From: JALZKA01 sp963754045
GTDB taxonomy: Bacteria; Actinomycetota; Thermoleophilia; Solirubrobacterales; 70-9
Assembly (NCBI GenBank): GCA_963754045.1
Contig: CAVWEN010000003.1
Span: forward strand, 248,001 to 312,000
DNA length: 64,000 nucleotides
Direction of reading: 5' to 3'
Part shown: one piece after another, positions 55,112 to 63,187 of the stretch
How the letters are laid out: each line of letters begins with the position of its first letter
Position numbering within the stretch: the stretch's first letter is position 1
Program-made: the position numbers and the translations under genes
The notes under the pieces: model-generated
Told to the model about the DNA's origin: nothing
What the model saw: the letters and a program-made list of their open reading frames with translations, nothing else
Database searches by the model: none

Positions 55112-56080
55112 CTATTCCGCAGCTTCTTCGGCGAGCCGGCGGGCCACCACGGCCGCGCCTTCGCAGAAAGCGTCCAGCTCGTGTGCGGTCTTGAGGTGCC
55201 CCTTCTGGTTGACCACCAGGGCGCCGGCCGACAGCTCGAAGGCGACCTTCTCGTGGGCGTCCTCGGCGAGCCAGGCGATGAATACCGGGGAGAAGACCTG
55301 GCGCGCCTTGTTCATCTCGTCGTTCTTTCCGATGAAAATCTCGAACTTCTTGTCGGCGACGATGCTCTCGACCTCGACGCGCTGGCGCGAGCGGAACACG
55401 TCCTCGGCGCCGTCGAGGAAGCGGAAGCCAAAGCGACGCTGCATAGCGATCTCGCTGATGTACTCGGCGGTCTGGGGCAGTTGGGAGACCGCAATGGTGA
55501 AGTGGTAGTAGGTCGTCGAGGTGTTGCCGTTGGAGTCGCGCGACTCCTCCTCGTAGGTGTAATGCGCAAGCGAGCCCACTAGCCCGCCAGGAAGGGTCCC
55601 ATTGAACATTTGCTGCGTGTAGCGGTTGTCCCCGCGTTGCAGGAGGGGTGTGATCGGCGGCAACATCCCACGACCAGGCACTCGGGTGAGGCCACGGCCT
55701 TCCGCGTAAGCGCCATAGAACGCGTCCGCGGCGCGTTTCGAGGCGAGCAAGAAGGCGATTAGCAGCGCCAACAGCAGCACGCCTCCGGCGCCGGCGGCGC
55801 CGATTGGAAAGCTGACCTGCAGTCCGACGCCGATCAACGTCGCAAAGAACACGATCCCGGTAAGGATCAGAAAGCCGGGGCTGGCGAGGACGCCGCGGAA
55901 GTAGGTGCCGCGATTGTCGTTGGCGTCATCGGGGATGTCGTCGTGCTGGGTCGCGCTCTCGGTGAGGCCCCCTTCGGGCACCCCAGCGGCGTGCATTTCG
56001 GCGGCCTGCTCCGCGAGGACGGGCGGCGCCTGTGAGCCCCCGGTCTCGACCTCCTCCCCTGCCATCCCCTCGTCGGTCAT
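55112..56080 (-). CDS. Two-helix membrane protein, function unknown
   Basis: A 322-residue protein. An acidic, probably disordered N-terminal region (1-65) precedes two hydrophobic helices (about 72-90 and 95-115), then a soluble domain of about 200 residues with YGAYAEGRGL, a RDSNGNTSTTYYHFTIAV strand and RFLDGAEDVF. The arrangement resembles DUF3137-type proteins, but the match is weak. The ATG at 56080 is my choice; an upstream frame extension lacks any such pattern. Confidence 0.65.
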   Translation of the reverse strand: MTDEGMAGEEVETGGSQAPPVLAEQAAEMHAAGVPEGGLTESATQHDDIPDDANDNRGTYFRGVLASPGFLILTGIVFFATLIGVGLQVSFPIGAAGAGGVLLLALLIAFLLASKRAADAFYGAYAEGRGLTRVPGRGMLPPITPLLQRGDNRYTQQMFNGTLPGGLVGSLAHYTYEEESRDSNGNTSTTYYHFTIAVSQLPQTAEYISEIAMQRRFGFRFLDGAEDVFRSRQRVEVESIVADKKFEIFIGKNDEMNKARQVFSPVFIAWLAEDAHEKVAFELSAGALVVNQKGHLKTAHELDAFCEGAAVVARRLAEEAAE

Positions 56081-56282
56081 GCGGCACGCAGAATACCCGG
56101 CGCTCTCCCCCTCGCGCTTGGCGCCCTGCAACCTGGCTTGCAGCACAGGTGGCGTTTGCGAGCCCTGTTCTCGGCTTCCAGGGACCCAGAAAGTCCCATT
56201 CCCAAGCACTAAACCCGGTCATCGAACCCCGGGTAGCAGTTCCGTCCGACGGATCGAGTGAGATGCGCCGGACAGAAATGTG

Positions 56283-56311
56283 TTGCGAAGTGGGGCGTCG
56301 TGGGTTACCGT
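56283..56311 (+). promoter_or_regulatory. Probable promoter of the division/cell-wall cluster
   Basis: A -35-like TTGCGA (56283-56288) and a -10-like TACCGT (56306-56311) with 17 bases between them; the -10 fits the TAnnnT pattern of actinobacterial promoters. It overlaps the MraZ-type repeats. Confidence 0.55.
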
Positions 56312-56314
56312 GGC
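56290..56314 (+). promoter_or_regulatory. MraZ operator (three direct repeats)
   Basis: GTGGG, GTGGG and GTGGC spaced exactly ten bases apart (56290, 56300, 56310). MraZ is known to bind tandem TGGGN-type repeats with five-base spacers in front of its own gene, so this is the expected autoregulatory site. Confidence 0.82.
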
Positions 56315-56330
56315 GCCCAAGTTGACCAGA

Positions 56331-56373
56331 GGACCGGGGTGATGAGGCTCCTCCCACCTCCTCACCCCGGTCC
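56331..56373 (+). promoter_or_regulatory. Long hairpin in the mraZ leader
   Basis: Arms of 16 bases (56331-56346 and 56358-56373) pair at 15 positions around an 11-base loop. It lies about 20 bases after the predicted transcription start and 60 before mraZ. No T tract follows at once, so it may be an mRNA-stability or attenuation element and not a simple terminator. Confidence 0.7.
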
Positions 56374-56433
56374 GAAGTCCAACCCACGCAAAGACCTTCA
56401 ACACCGTTTCTTCGAGGAGAGAGGACAGTCACC

Positions 56434-56877
56434 TTGGCCTTCCGTGGCCAGCACGAGCACAGTCTCGACGCAAAGGATCGACTGACGATCCCTGCTCGCC
56501 TCCGCGCACAGCTCGCCGAGGGCGCCGTCCTCGTCGCCGGGCTCGACGACTGCGTCGAGGTCTGGCCTCGCGTCGGGTTCGACGCGTTCGCCTCCCGCTT
56601 CCTCGCCGGTCTCAACCCCCTCAGCAGCAAGGGCCGCATGATGCGTCGCCGCTTTCACGCGAACGCCAGCGACGAGGATCTCGACTCGGCAGGCCGTCTG
56701 CGCATGGCCAAGCACCTGATCGAGCACGCCGGGCTCGAGGGCCCATGCATCGTCGCCGGGGTTGAGGACCATCTGGAGGTCTGGAACGCCGAGCGCTGGG
56801 CCGAGCATTCGGCGGAGATCGAGACGCAGGCGAGTGCGGTGGCCGAGGAGCTGGCCGCGGAGTCGCTCGGCGGCTAG
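56434..56877 (+). CDS. mraZ: Transcriptional regulator MraZ
   Basis: A 147-residue protein of the MraZ family, an AbrB-like double-domain DNA-binding protein that forms rings and regulates the division/cell-wall cluster. First repeat GQHEHSLDAKDRLTIPARLR and second repeat ANASDEDLDSAGRLRMAKHL each hold the D..GR/R motif (the first has D.KDR). Start is TTG at 56434, with a GAGGAGAGAGGA region upstream. Confidence 0.94.
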   Translation: MAFRGQHEHSLDAKDRLTIPARLRAQLAEGAVLVAGLDDCVEVWPRVGFDAFASRFLAGLNPLSSKGRMMRRRFHANASDEDLDSAGRLRMAKHLIEHAGLEGPCIVAGVEDHLEVWNAERWAEHSAEIETQASAVAEELAAESLGG

Positions 56878-56883
56878 CCCGGG

Positions 56884-57867
56884 ATGGATGTACTCACCTA
56901 CATGCCGACCGAGCACGTTCCAGTCCTCGCAACCGAACTGATCGCCGTCTGCGACCCGCAGCCGGGTGACGTCGTGGTTGACTGCACCTTCGGCGGTGGC
57001 GGGCACACCCGTCTGCTGACCGAGCGGATCGGGCCCACGGGCACGCTCATCGCGATCGACCGTGATCCCGCCGCCGAGCGCCGCTTCACCGAGATCGAGG
57101 CCGAGCTGGGCACCCGGTCGCGATTCGTCCGGGCGTCGTTCGCGGAGGCGATCCCGGATCTGGCGCGGGAGGGGGTCGCCCCGGACGTCATCGTCATGGA
57201 CCTCGGGGTCTCCTCGATGCAGATCGATGCCTGGGAGCGCGGTTTCTCGTATTCATACGATGCGCCTCTTGACATGCGCATGGACCCGGCGGCCGGGCTC
57301 TCGGCGCGCGACCTCGTAAACGAATGGCCCGAGCAGCGCATCGCGACCATCCTGCGTGAACTCGGGGAGGAGCGCCACGCACGCGCGATCGCCCGTGAAC
57401 TGGTGGCCCGCCGGCCATTCGAGACGACCGCAGAGCTGGTGGAGGCGATCCGCGACGCCGTGCCCGCGGCCTACCGTTTCGGGCGCGGCCATCCCGCGAA
57501 ACGGAGCTTTCAAGCAATCCGGATCGCCGTCAACGGCGAGCTCGAACAGTTGGCGAGCGCCCTGCCGACCGGCTGGGACCTGCTCGCTACGGGTGGGCGG
57601 GTCGGCGTCATCTCGTTTCACTCGCTCGAGGACCGCATTGCCAAGCGGTTTCTGGTCGATCTTGCGCGGGGCTGCGTTTGCCCGCCGGAGCTGCCCGTCT
57701 GCCGGTGTGGTGGCGAGCCGCAGGCCGAGCTGCTCACGCGGCGCGCCGTCGCTCCTACGGCCGAGGAGGTGGAGCGCAACCCCCGTGCCCGCTCCGCTCA
57801 CCTACGCGCGGCACGCAAGCTAGACGACAGATCGGCGACCGAACGCTCGCAGGGGCTCCAGGACTGA
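56884..57867 (+). CDS. rsmH: 16S rRNA (cytosine(1402)-N4)-methyltransferase RsmH
   Basis: A 327-residue SAM-dependent enzyme that methylates C1402 in the ribosomal P site. HVPVLATELI opening, SAM loop VVVDCTFGGGGHTRLL (30-45), MDLGVSSMQIDAWERGFSY, DMRMDP, then KRSFQAIRIAVNGEL and VISFHSLEDRIAKRF are all family signatures. The start is ATG at 56884; an ATG at 56902 would remove six residues and cannot be excluded. It follows mraZ by six bases. Confidence 0.95.
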   Translation: MDVLTYMPTEHVPVLATELIAVCDPQPGDVVVDCTFGGGGHTRLLTERIGPTGTLIAIDRDPAAERRFTEIEAELGTRSRFVRASFAEAIPDLAREGVAPDVIVMDLGVSSMQIDAWERGFSYSYDAPLDMRMDPAAGLSARDLVNEWPEQRIATILRELGEERHARAIARELVARRPFETTAELVEAIRDAVPAAYRFGRGHPAKRSFQAIRIAVNGELEQLASALPTGWDLLATGGRVGVISFHSLEDRIAKRFLVDLARGCVCPPELPVCRCGGEPQAELLTRRAVAPTAEEVERNPRARSAHLRAARKLDDRSATERSQGLQD

Positions 57868-57884
57868 CGCAGAACAACCCTTCG

Positions 57885-58592
57885 ATGCCCGCCACAGCCA
57901 CAGCCCGAGCAACTGCCGCAGGCGCCCGTCGCGCCGCCGCGCGGACGGCCCCCGCGCCCCGCGCTCGCGCCCGCACGGTCAGCCGTGCGCGCCCCGCGCC
58001 CCGCCCGGCACCCCGCGCGGCGGTGGCGGTGGGCCGGATCCCCGTCGCCGTGGGCGGCATCGCGGATTCCCCGGTGGTGTTGCGCCTCACCCGCAGTCGT
58101 CTCTGGATCGGCCTGCTGGCCTGTCTGCTGGTCGGGATCGTCGCGCTGAACGTTTTGGCCCTCTCCTTCAACGCCGCGTCGAGCAAAACGGCCGGCCTCT
58201 CCGATCAACTGAAGCGCGAGAACTCGGCGTTGCGCGCGCAGCTTGCCGGTGAGCTCTCCAACGAGCAGCTCCAGCGCGCGGCATCGACGCTCGGCCTGAT
58301 CGTGCCCGAGCCGGGAGCGATCCTCTACCTCCGCCCGGGCGGTGGCGACGCGGCGGCGGCGGCGGAGCGGATCGCGAGCGGCGACATCGCGCTCGGCGCC
58401 GTTTCGGCAGACCCACCTGCCATCACACCCGCAGTGGTCGATCCCGCGACCACCACATCCACTGTGGCGCCCGTTGATCCCGCCGTGGCCCCGGCGCCCA
58501 CCGCAGCGGCGCCAGAACCCGCGGTCGCGACTACGGCGACGCCCACCACTGGTGTTCCGGTCGCGTCCGGCGGAGCCGTGATCTCGCCGTGA
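57885..58592 (+). CDS. ftsL: FtsL-like septum protein with long low-complexity tails
   Basis: A 235-residue bitopic protein in the position of ftsL between rsmH and ftsI. An alanine/arginine/proline-rich cytoplasmic region (1-60), one membrane helix (about 73-95), and a short coiled coil (KTAGLSDQLKRENSALRAQL, 101-120) are as expected for FtsL, which joins FtsB/FtsQ in the divisome. Residues 160-235 are proline/threonine/alanine-rich and probably disordered. Usual FtsL is about 100-120 residues. Called from position, topology and coiled coil; sequence identity is low. Confidence 0.75.
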   Translation: MPATATARATAAGARRAAARTAPAPRARARTVSRARPAPRPAPRAAVAVGRIPVAVGGIADSPVVLRLTRSRLWIGLLACLLVGIVALNVLALSFNAASSKTAGLSDQLKRENSALRAQLAGELSNEQLQRAASTLGLIVPEPGAILYLRPGGGDAAAAAERIASGDIALGAVSADPPAITPAVVDPATTTSTVAPVDPAVAPAPTAAAPEPAVATTATPTTGVPVASGGAVISP

Positions 58593-60268
58593 CCCTGATC
58601 GACCGTCGCGTCGGTCTCCTGTTCGCCTGCTTCATCTCGCTGCTCGTCCTCGCACTCGTCCGCGCAGCCTGGCTGCAGGGCGTCCAGGGCTCTGAATACA
58701 GCAAGAGTGCCCAGCGCCAGCAGACCGAGACGGTCGTCGTGCCGGGCGTACGCGGAGCGATCCTCGACCGCAACGGACAGGAGCTGGCCGTCTCCGAGGA
58801 TGCCGCGAGCGTCTTCGCCACTCCCTACCAGGTGAAGGACCCGGAGGATGCGGCGACCAAGCTCGCGGGCGTGCTCAAGGAGAAGCGCACGACGATTCTC
58901 GAAGCGCTCGCCAACCGCGAGTCGGGCTTCGCCTACCTAGCTCGCAAGGTCGACCTGAGCTCCGCTGAAGCTGTCGAGGACCTCGACATCGCGGGTATCG
59001 GGCTGTTGCCTGATAGCCGCCGCATCTATCCCGAGGGCGAACTCGCCTCGCAGGTGATCGGCACGGTCGGGATCGACAATCAGGGTCTCACGGGTCTCGA
59101 GGCTGCCCAGGACGACAGTCTCCGGGGCTCCGACGGCGAACGGGAGGTGACGCGCGACGCCCTGGGCGAGGAGCTGGAGCGCAACACCACCGATGCCTCG
59201 GCCGCCGGATCCGATCTGAAGCTGACGATCGACGCCTCGATCCAGGCTCGCACCGAGGAGGTCATCGAGGGGATCGGCGAGACCTACCAGCCCCAGGGCG
59301 CCACGGCGATCGTCATCGACCCCGACACGGCCGACGTGCTCGCGATGGCCAACTGGCCGGCCGTCGATCCCTATGACATCGGCGATGCCGACCCGAGCGA
59401 GCTTTCGAACATGGCCACCGGGTTCACCTATGAGCCTGGCTCGACCTTCAAGGCATTCACCGTCGCCGGTGCGCTGGAAGAGGGCCTCGTCGAGCCCGAG
59501 ACGCCCTTCAACCTTGCGCCGACCATCCAGGTCGCCGACCGCGTGATCGAGGAGGCGCATCCGCGTGGGCCGGCGACGATGACGGTTTCCGACATCCTCG
59601 CTCAGTCCTCGAACGTCGGGGCTGTGACGATCGGCCTGGAGCTCGGTGGCGAGCGCTTCGACCAGTGGATCCGGCGATTCGGCTTCGGAGCGCCGACGGG
59701 AATCGAGTTCCCCGGCGAGGAGCAGGGCATCGTGATCCCGACTTCCGACTACTCCGGATCGACCATGGGGAACCTGCCGATCGGGCAGGGTCTCGCGGTT
59801 ACGCCGATCCAGATGGCCGCCGGTTACGCGGCGATCGCGAACGGAGGCACGCTGCGCACCCCCCGGCTGGTCGTCGAGCGGGACGGCGGCACGACGGAGG
59901 TCGATCCTGGCACCAGGGTCTTCAGCAAGCGAAACTCGCGCAAGCTCAGCGAGATGCTCGAAGGGGTCCTCGAGGAAGGCGGTACCGCGTCGGCCGTCCA
60001 GGTGCCCGGCTATGTGCTCGCCGGCAAGACTGGAACGGCGCAGAAGGTCGTCGACGGGGCGTACTCGGACACCGAGTATGTGGGCTCGTTCGTGGGCTAT
60101 GCCCCGGCCGAGGACCCCGAGCTCCTGGTCGCGGTCGTCGTCGACAACCCGCCTTATGGCAGCCACTACGGCGGCGTAGTCGCCGCTCCGGCCTTCGGCG
60201 AGATCGCCAAGTTCGCGCTGCCGTACCTCGGCGTGGCGCCGGATGAGACCACCGTTCCGGCTGAGTAG
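58589..60268 (+). CDS. ftsI: Septal penicillin-binding protein FtsI (PBP3-like transpeptidase)
   Basis: A 559-residue class B PBP that cross-links septal peptidoglycan. N-terminal membrane helix (about 8-27), dimerisation domain with GAILDRNGQELAVS, and transpeptidase with SxxK at Ser285-Lys288 (PGSTFKAF), SSN (340-342) and KTG (480-482). GTG start at 58589 overlaps the ftsL stop by four bases. No PASTA domain follows. Confidence 0.95.
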   Translation: MTLIDRRVGLLFACFISLLVLALVRAAWLQGVQGSEYSKSAQRQQTETVVVPGVRGAILDRNGQELAVSEDAASVFATPYQVKDPEDAATKLAGVLKEKRTTILEALANRESGFAYLARKVDLSSAEAVEDLDIAGIGLLPDSRRIYPEGELASQVIGTVGIDNQGLTGLEAAQDDSLRGSDGEREVTRDALGEELERNTTDASAAGSDLKLTIDASIQARTEEVIEGIGETYQPQGATAIVIDPDTADVLAMANWPAVDPYDIGDADPSELSNMATGFTYEPGSTFKAFTVAGALEEGLVEPETPFNLAPTIQVADRVIEEAHPRGPATMTVSDILAQSSNVGAVTIGLELGGERFDQWIRRFGFGAPTGIEFPGEEQGIVIPTSDYSGSTMGNLPIGQGLAVTPIQMAAGYAAIANGGTLRTPRLVVERDGGTTEVDPGTRVFSKRNSRKLSEMLEGVLEEGGTASAVQVPGYVLAGKTGTAQKVVDGAYSDTEYVGSFVGYAPAEDPELLVAVVVDNPPYGSHYGGVVAAPAFGEIAKFALPYLGVAPDETTVPAE

Positions 60269-60353
60269 GCCGGGATATCGGGTTGGCGGCAAAGTCGCGA
60301 CCGGGAGCTACGCCGCGCGACGGCGGATGGTTGGGCACCTAGAATCGCCCGGG

Positions 60354-61838
60354 ATGGAGCTCCGTGAGGTGCTTGCCGGCTTGGGCGCCAGGATTGACTC
60401 GGACGAGGCTGTCGAGGTCACCGGCCTCGCCTACGACAGCCGTTGCGCCCAAGCGGGCGACCTGTTCTTCTGCACGGTCGGGAACCTTTCCGATGGGCAC
60501 GAGCATGCGGCGGCTGCGGTCGAGGCCGGCGCCGTGGCCCTGGTGGTCGAACGCAAGCTGGGGTTGGCGGTACCGCAGGCGCTCGTCGAGAACGCCCGTG
60601 CTGCGATGGCGCCGGCGGCGCTTGCCTTCTACCGCCGTCCGACCGACGAGCTGCGAGTGGCCGGCATCACCGGCACGAATGGAAAGACGACAACGGCATT
60701 CCTCGTCCGCGGCCTCCTGGAGACGGCGGGGACAGGAACCGGCTTGCTCGGCACGGTAAAGAGCGTGATCGGTGGCGCCGAGGCAGAGCTCGAACGGACC
60801 ACCCCCGAGGCCATCGACCTCCAGGCCACCTTCAGGGCGATGCTCGACGCGGGCGACGGTGCCTGCGCGATGGAGGTTTCGTCGCACGCACTTGCAATCG
60901 GGCGTACCGATGGGGTTCGTTTCGCCGTCGCTGCCTTTACCAACCTCACCCAGGACCACCTGGACTTCCACACCGACATGGACGACTACTTCGCCGCCAA
61001 GTCGCTGCTGTTCATACCCGAGCGCGGCGAGCGGCCCGGGCGTGCGGTCGTTAACGTGGACGATCCGTATGGACGGCGTCTCGCCGACGCGATCCGCGCC
61101 GAGTTCGGGGCCGATCTCGTCACCTGTTCGGCCCGTGGAGCCGACGCCGACCTGCGGGCGACGGATGTGGAGTTCGATGCGTCGGGCTCGCGCTTTCGGA
61201 TCGAGGGCGAGCTGGGATCCTTCGATGCCGAGATCCCGCTCCCGGGCGACTTCAACGTCGAGAACGGGCTTGTCGCGTTCGCGATCGCGACGGCGTTGGG
61301 CGTCGAGGCCGGGGAGGCCGTCACGGGGCTGGCAAACGCCGAGCGCGTGCCGGGCCGGCTCGAGCCGATCGACGAGGGCCAGGCCTTCGGCGTGCTGGTT
61401 GACTACGCACATACCCCCGACTCGCTCGAGAACGTGCTCGAGGCCACCCGGCGCCTCACCGCCGGTCGGGTCATCTGCGTCTTTGGTTGCGGTGGCGATC
61501 GCGACCGGGCCAAGCGGCCCCTGATGGGCGAGATTGCTGCCCGGCTGGCCGATGTGGCGCTGTTGACCTCGGACAACCCGCGATCCGAGTCACCAGAGGC
61601 GATCCTCGACGAGGTGCTCGCCGGCATCTCCAACCCGGCGGGAGTGGTGCGTGAGGTCGATCGCCGGGCGGCGATCCGGGCGGCGCTGGGACGCGCGGTC
61701 GCGGGCGACACCGTTGTCATCGCGGGCAAAGGGCACGAGCAGGGTCAGGAGTTCGAGAATGGCCGCAAGATCCCCTTTGACGACCGCGAGGTGGCCCGCG
61801 AGGAGCTGCGGTTGCTGATCGCCGCAGGCCGCCGGTGA
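60354..61838 (+). CDS. murE: UDP-MurNAc-tripeptide synthetase MurE (meso-DAP type)
   Basis: A 494-residue Mur ligase that adds the third stem-peptide residue. ATP loop GTNGKTT (107-113), the EVSSHAL segment, the HTPDS region and the amino-acid-binding DNPR motif (407-410), which is characteristic of meso-diaminopimelate-adding enzymes (lysine-adding ones differ). ATG start at 60354; the frame is open upstream, but this part has no family match. Gap of 85 bases after ftsI. Confidence 0.95.
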   Translation: MELREVLAGLGARIDSDEAVEVTGLAYDSRCAQAGDLFFCTVGNLSDGHEHAAAAVEAGAVALVVERKLGLAVPQALVENARAAMAPAALAFYRRPTDELRVAGITGTNGKTTTAFLVRGLLETAGTGTGLLGTVKSVIGGAEAELERTTPEAIDLQATFRAMLDAGDGACAMEVSSHALAIGRTDGVRFAVAAFTNLTQDHLDFHTDMDDYFAAKSLLFIPERGERPGRAVVNVDDPYGRRLADAIRAEFGADLVTCSARGADADLRATDVEFDASGSRFRIEGELGSFDAEIPLPGDFNVENGLVAFAIATALGVEAGEAVTGLANAERVPGRLEPIDEGQAFGVLVDYAHTPDSLENVLEATRRLTAGRVICVFGCGGDRDRAKRPLMGEIAARLADVALLTSDNPRSESPEAILDEVLAGISNPAGVVREVDRRAAIRAALGRAVAGDTVVIAGKGHEQGQEFENGRKIPFDDREVAREELRLLIAAGRR

Positions 61839-63187
61839 TCGAGCTTTCCCCCGAGCGCATCGCGACGGCAGCGAACGCCGTGATCGCGAGTCCGGGGTCG
61901 GTCCAGCGCCCGGCTCGCGCGGAGGTGGACTCCCGCAGGGTCGAGGCAGGCGACCTTTTCGTTGGTTTGCCCGGCGCGAACGCCGACGGCGCCGAGTTCG
62001 CCGCTGGCGCATTGGCCGCCGGCGCCTGGGGGGCACTGGTGGGCTCGGAGTACGCGGCGGCGCTCGCCGAGGACGCGCCCACGGATGCCTGGGTGCTGGC
62101 GAGCGACAACCCGCTCGCATCCCTGCAGACGCTTGCGCGGGAGTGGCGGCGCGAGCTGGGCTGCGCCGTCGTGGGCATTACGGGGTCGACCGGGAAGACT
62201 TCGGTCAAGGACGTCTGCCGCTCGTTGCTGCCGATGCGCGCTCACGCCAGCCCCGAGAACTTCAACACGGAGATCGGTCTCCCGCTCGCGGTGCTCTCGG
62301 CCGAACCCGAGACCGAGGTGCTGGTCCTCGAGATGGCGATGCGTGGCCTGGGCCAGATCGCCGAGCTTTGCGAAATTGCCGAGCCCGACGTTGCCGCGAT
62401 TACAAACGTCGGCCCGGTCCACCTTGAGCTGCTCGGCACCCTCGAAGCGATCGCCGAGGCAAAGGCGGAGATCCTCGCTGGCCTCGGTGCCGACGGTACC
62501 GCGGTCGTGCCCGCGGACGCCGAGGCGCTCGAACCGCACCTGGCTGCGACCCTGCGCACGCTCACCTTCGGGCCGGGAGGCGATGTGTTCGCCCGCGACC
62601 ACACGCCCGCTGGAGCCGGGATGTCAGCCACCGTGGTCGGCCCGGATGCAGTGGCCGGGTTCGAGTTTCCGTTCGCCGAAGCGCACAACCTCACCAACGC
62701 ACTGGCGGCCGTCGCAGTCGGGCTCGCACTCGGTTGCGAGCTGGATGACATGGCGCGTCGTGCCCCGGGCATAACCTTCTCGCGCCTGCGCGGTGAGCTG
62801 ATCGAGCTCACGGGCGGGGTGGTGCTCGTGAACGACTGCTACAACGCCAACCCGATCTCGATGCGCGCCGCACTCGATGCCCTCGCGGCCGTTGACGTGA
62901 CCGGTAGACGCATCGTCGTCGCAGGCGGAATGGCTGAACTTGGCCCCGAAGCCGCGATGTACCACCGTGAGATCGGCGCCCACGCGCGGGACTTGGGGGT
63001 AGACGAGCTGATCGGGGTCGGCGAGCTCGCGCGCGATTACGCGCCGGACGACTGGGCGAGCGACCCGGAGGCGGCGGCTGGTCTCGTCGCACCCCGTCTG
63101 GCGCCCGGCGATCGCGTTCTGGTCAAGGGATCACGATCGGTCGGGCTCGAGCGCTTCACCGACGCGCTGGTGGCGAGCGATGCTTGA
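61835..63187 (+). CDS. murF: UDP-MurNAc-pentapeptide synthetase MurF
   Basis: A 450-residue Mur ligase that adds D-Ala-D-Ala to the UDP-MurNAc-tripeptide. Opening segment VDSRRVEAGDLFVGLPG, ATP loop GSTGKTS (117-123), NFNTEIGLPL, NVGPVHLELLG and NDCYNANPISMRAAL are family hallmarks. GTG start overlaps the murE stop by four bases. Confidence 0.95.
   Translation: MIELSPERIATAANAVIASPGSVQRPARAEVDSRRVEAGDLFVGLPGANADGAEFAAGALAAGAWGALVGSEYAAALAEDAPTDAWVLASDNPLASLQTLAREWRRELGCAVVGITGSTGKTSVKDVCRSLLPMRAHASPENFNTEIGLPLAVLSAEPETEVLVLEMAMRGLGQIAELCEIAEPDVAAITNVGPVHLELLGTLEAIAEAKAEILAGLGADGTAVVPADAEALEPHLAATLRTLTFGPGGDVFARDHTPAGAGMSATVVGPDAVAGFEFPFAEAHNLTNALAAVAVGLALGCELDDMARRAPGITFSRLRGELIELTGGVVLVNDCYNANPISMRAALDALAAVDVTGRRIVVAGGMAELGPEAAMYHREIGAHARDLGVDELIGVGELARDYAPDDWASDPEAAAGLVAPRLAPGDRVLVKGSRSVGLERFTDALVASDA

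Larger units (their letters stand above)
56081..56433 (+). other. Intergenic region upstream of mraZ
   Basis: About 350 bases between the divergent membrane-protein gene and mraZ. The mraZ-proximal half carries a promoter-like pair, three MraZ-type repeats and a long hairpin (separate entries). I see nothing in 56081-56280. Confidence 0.6.
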
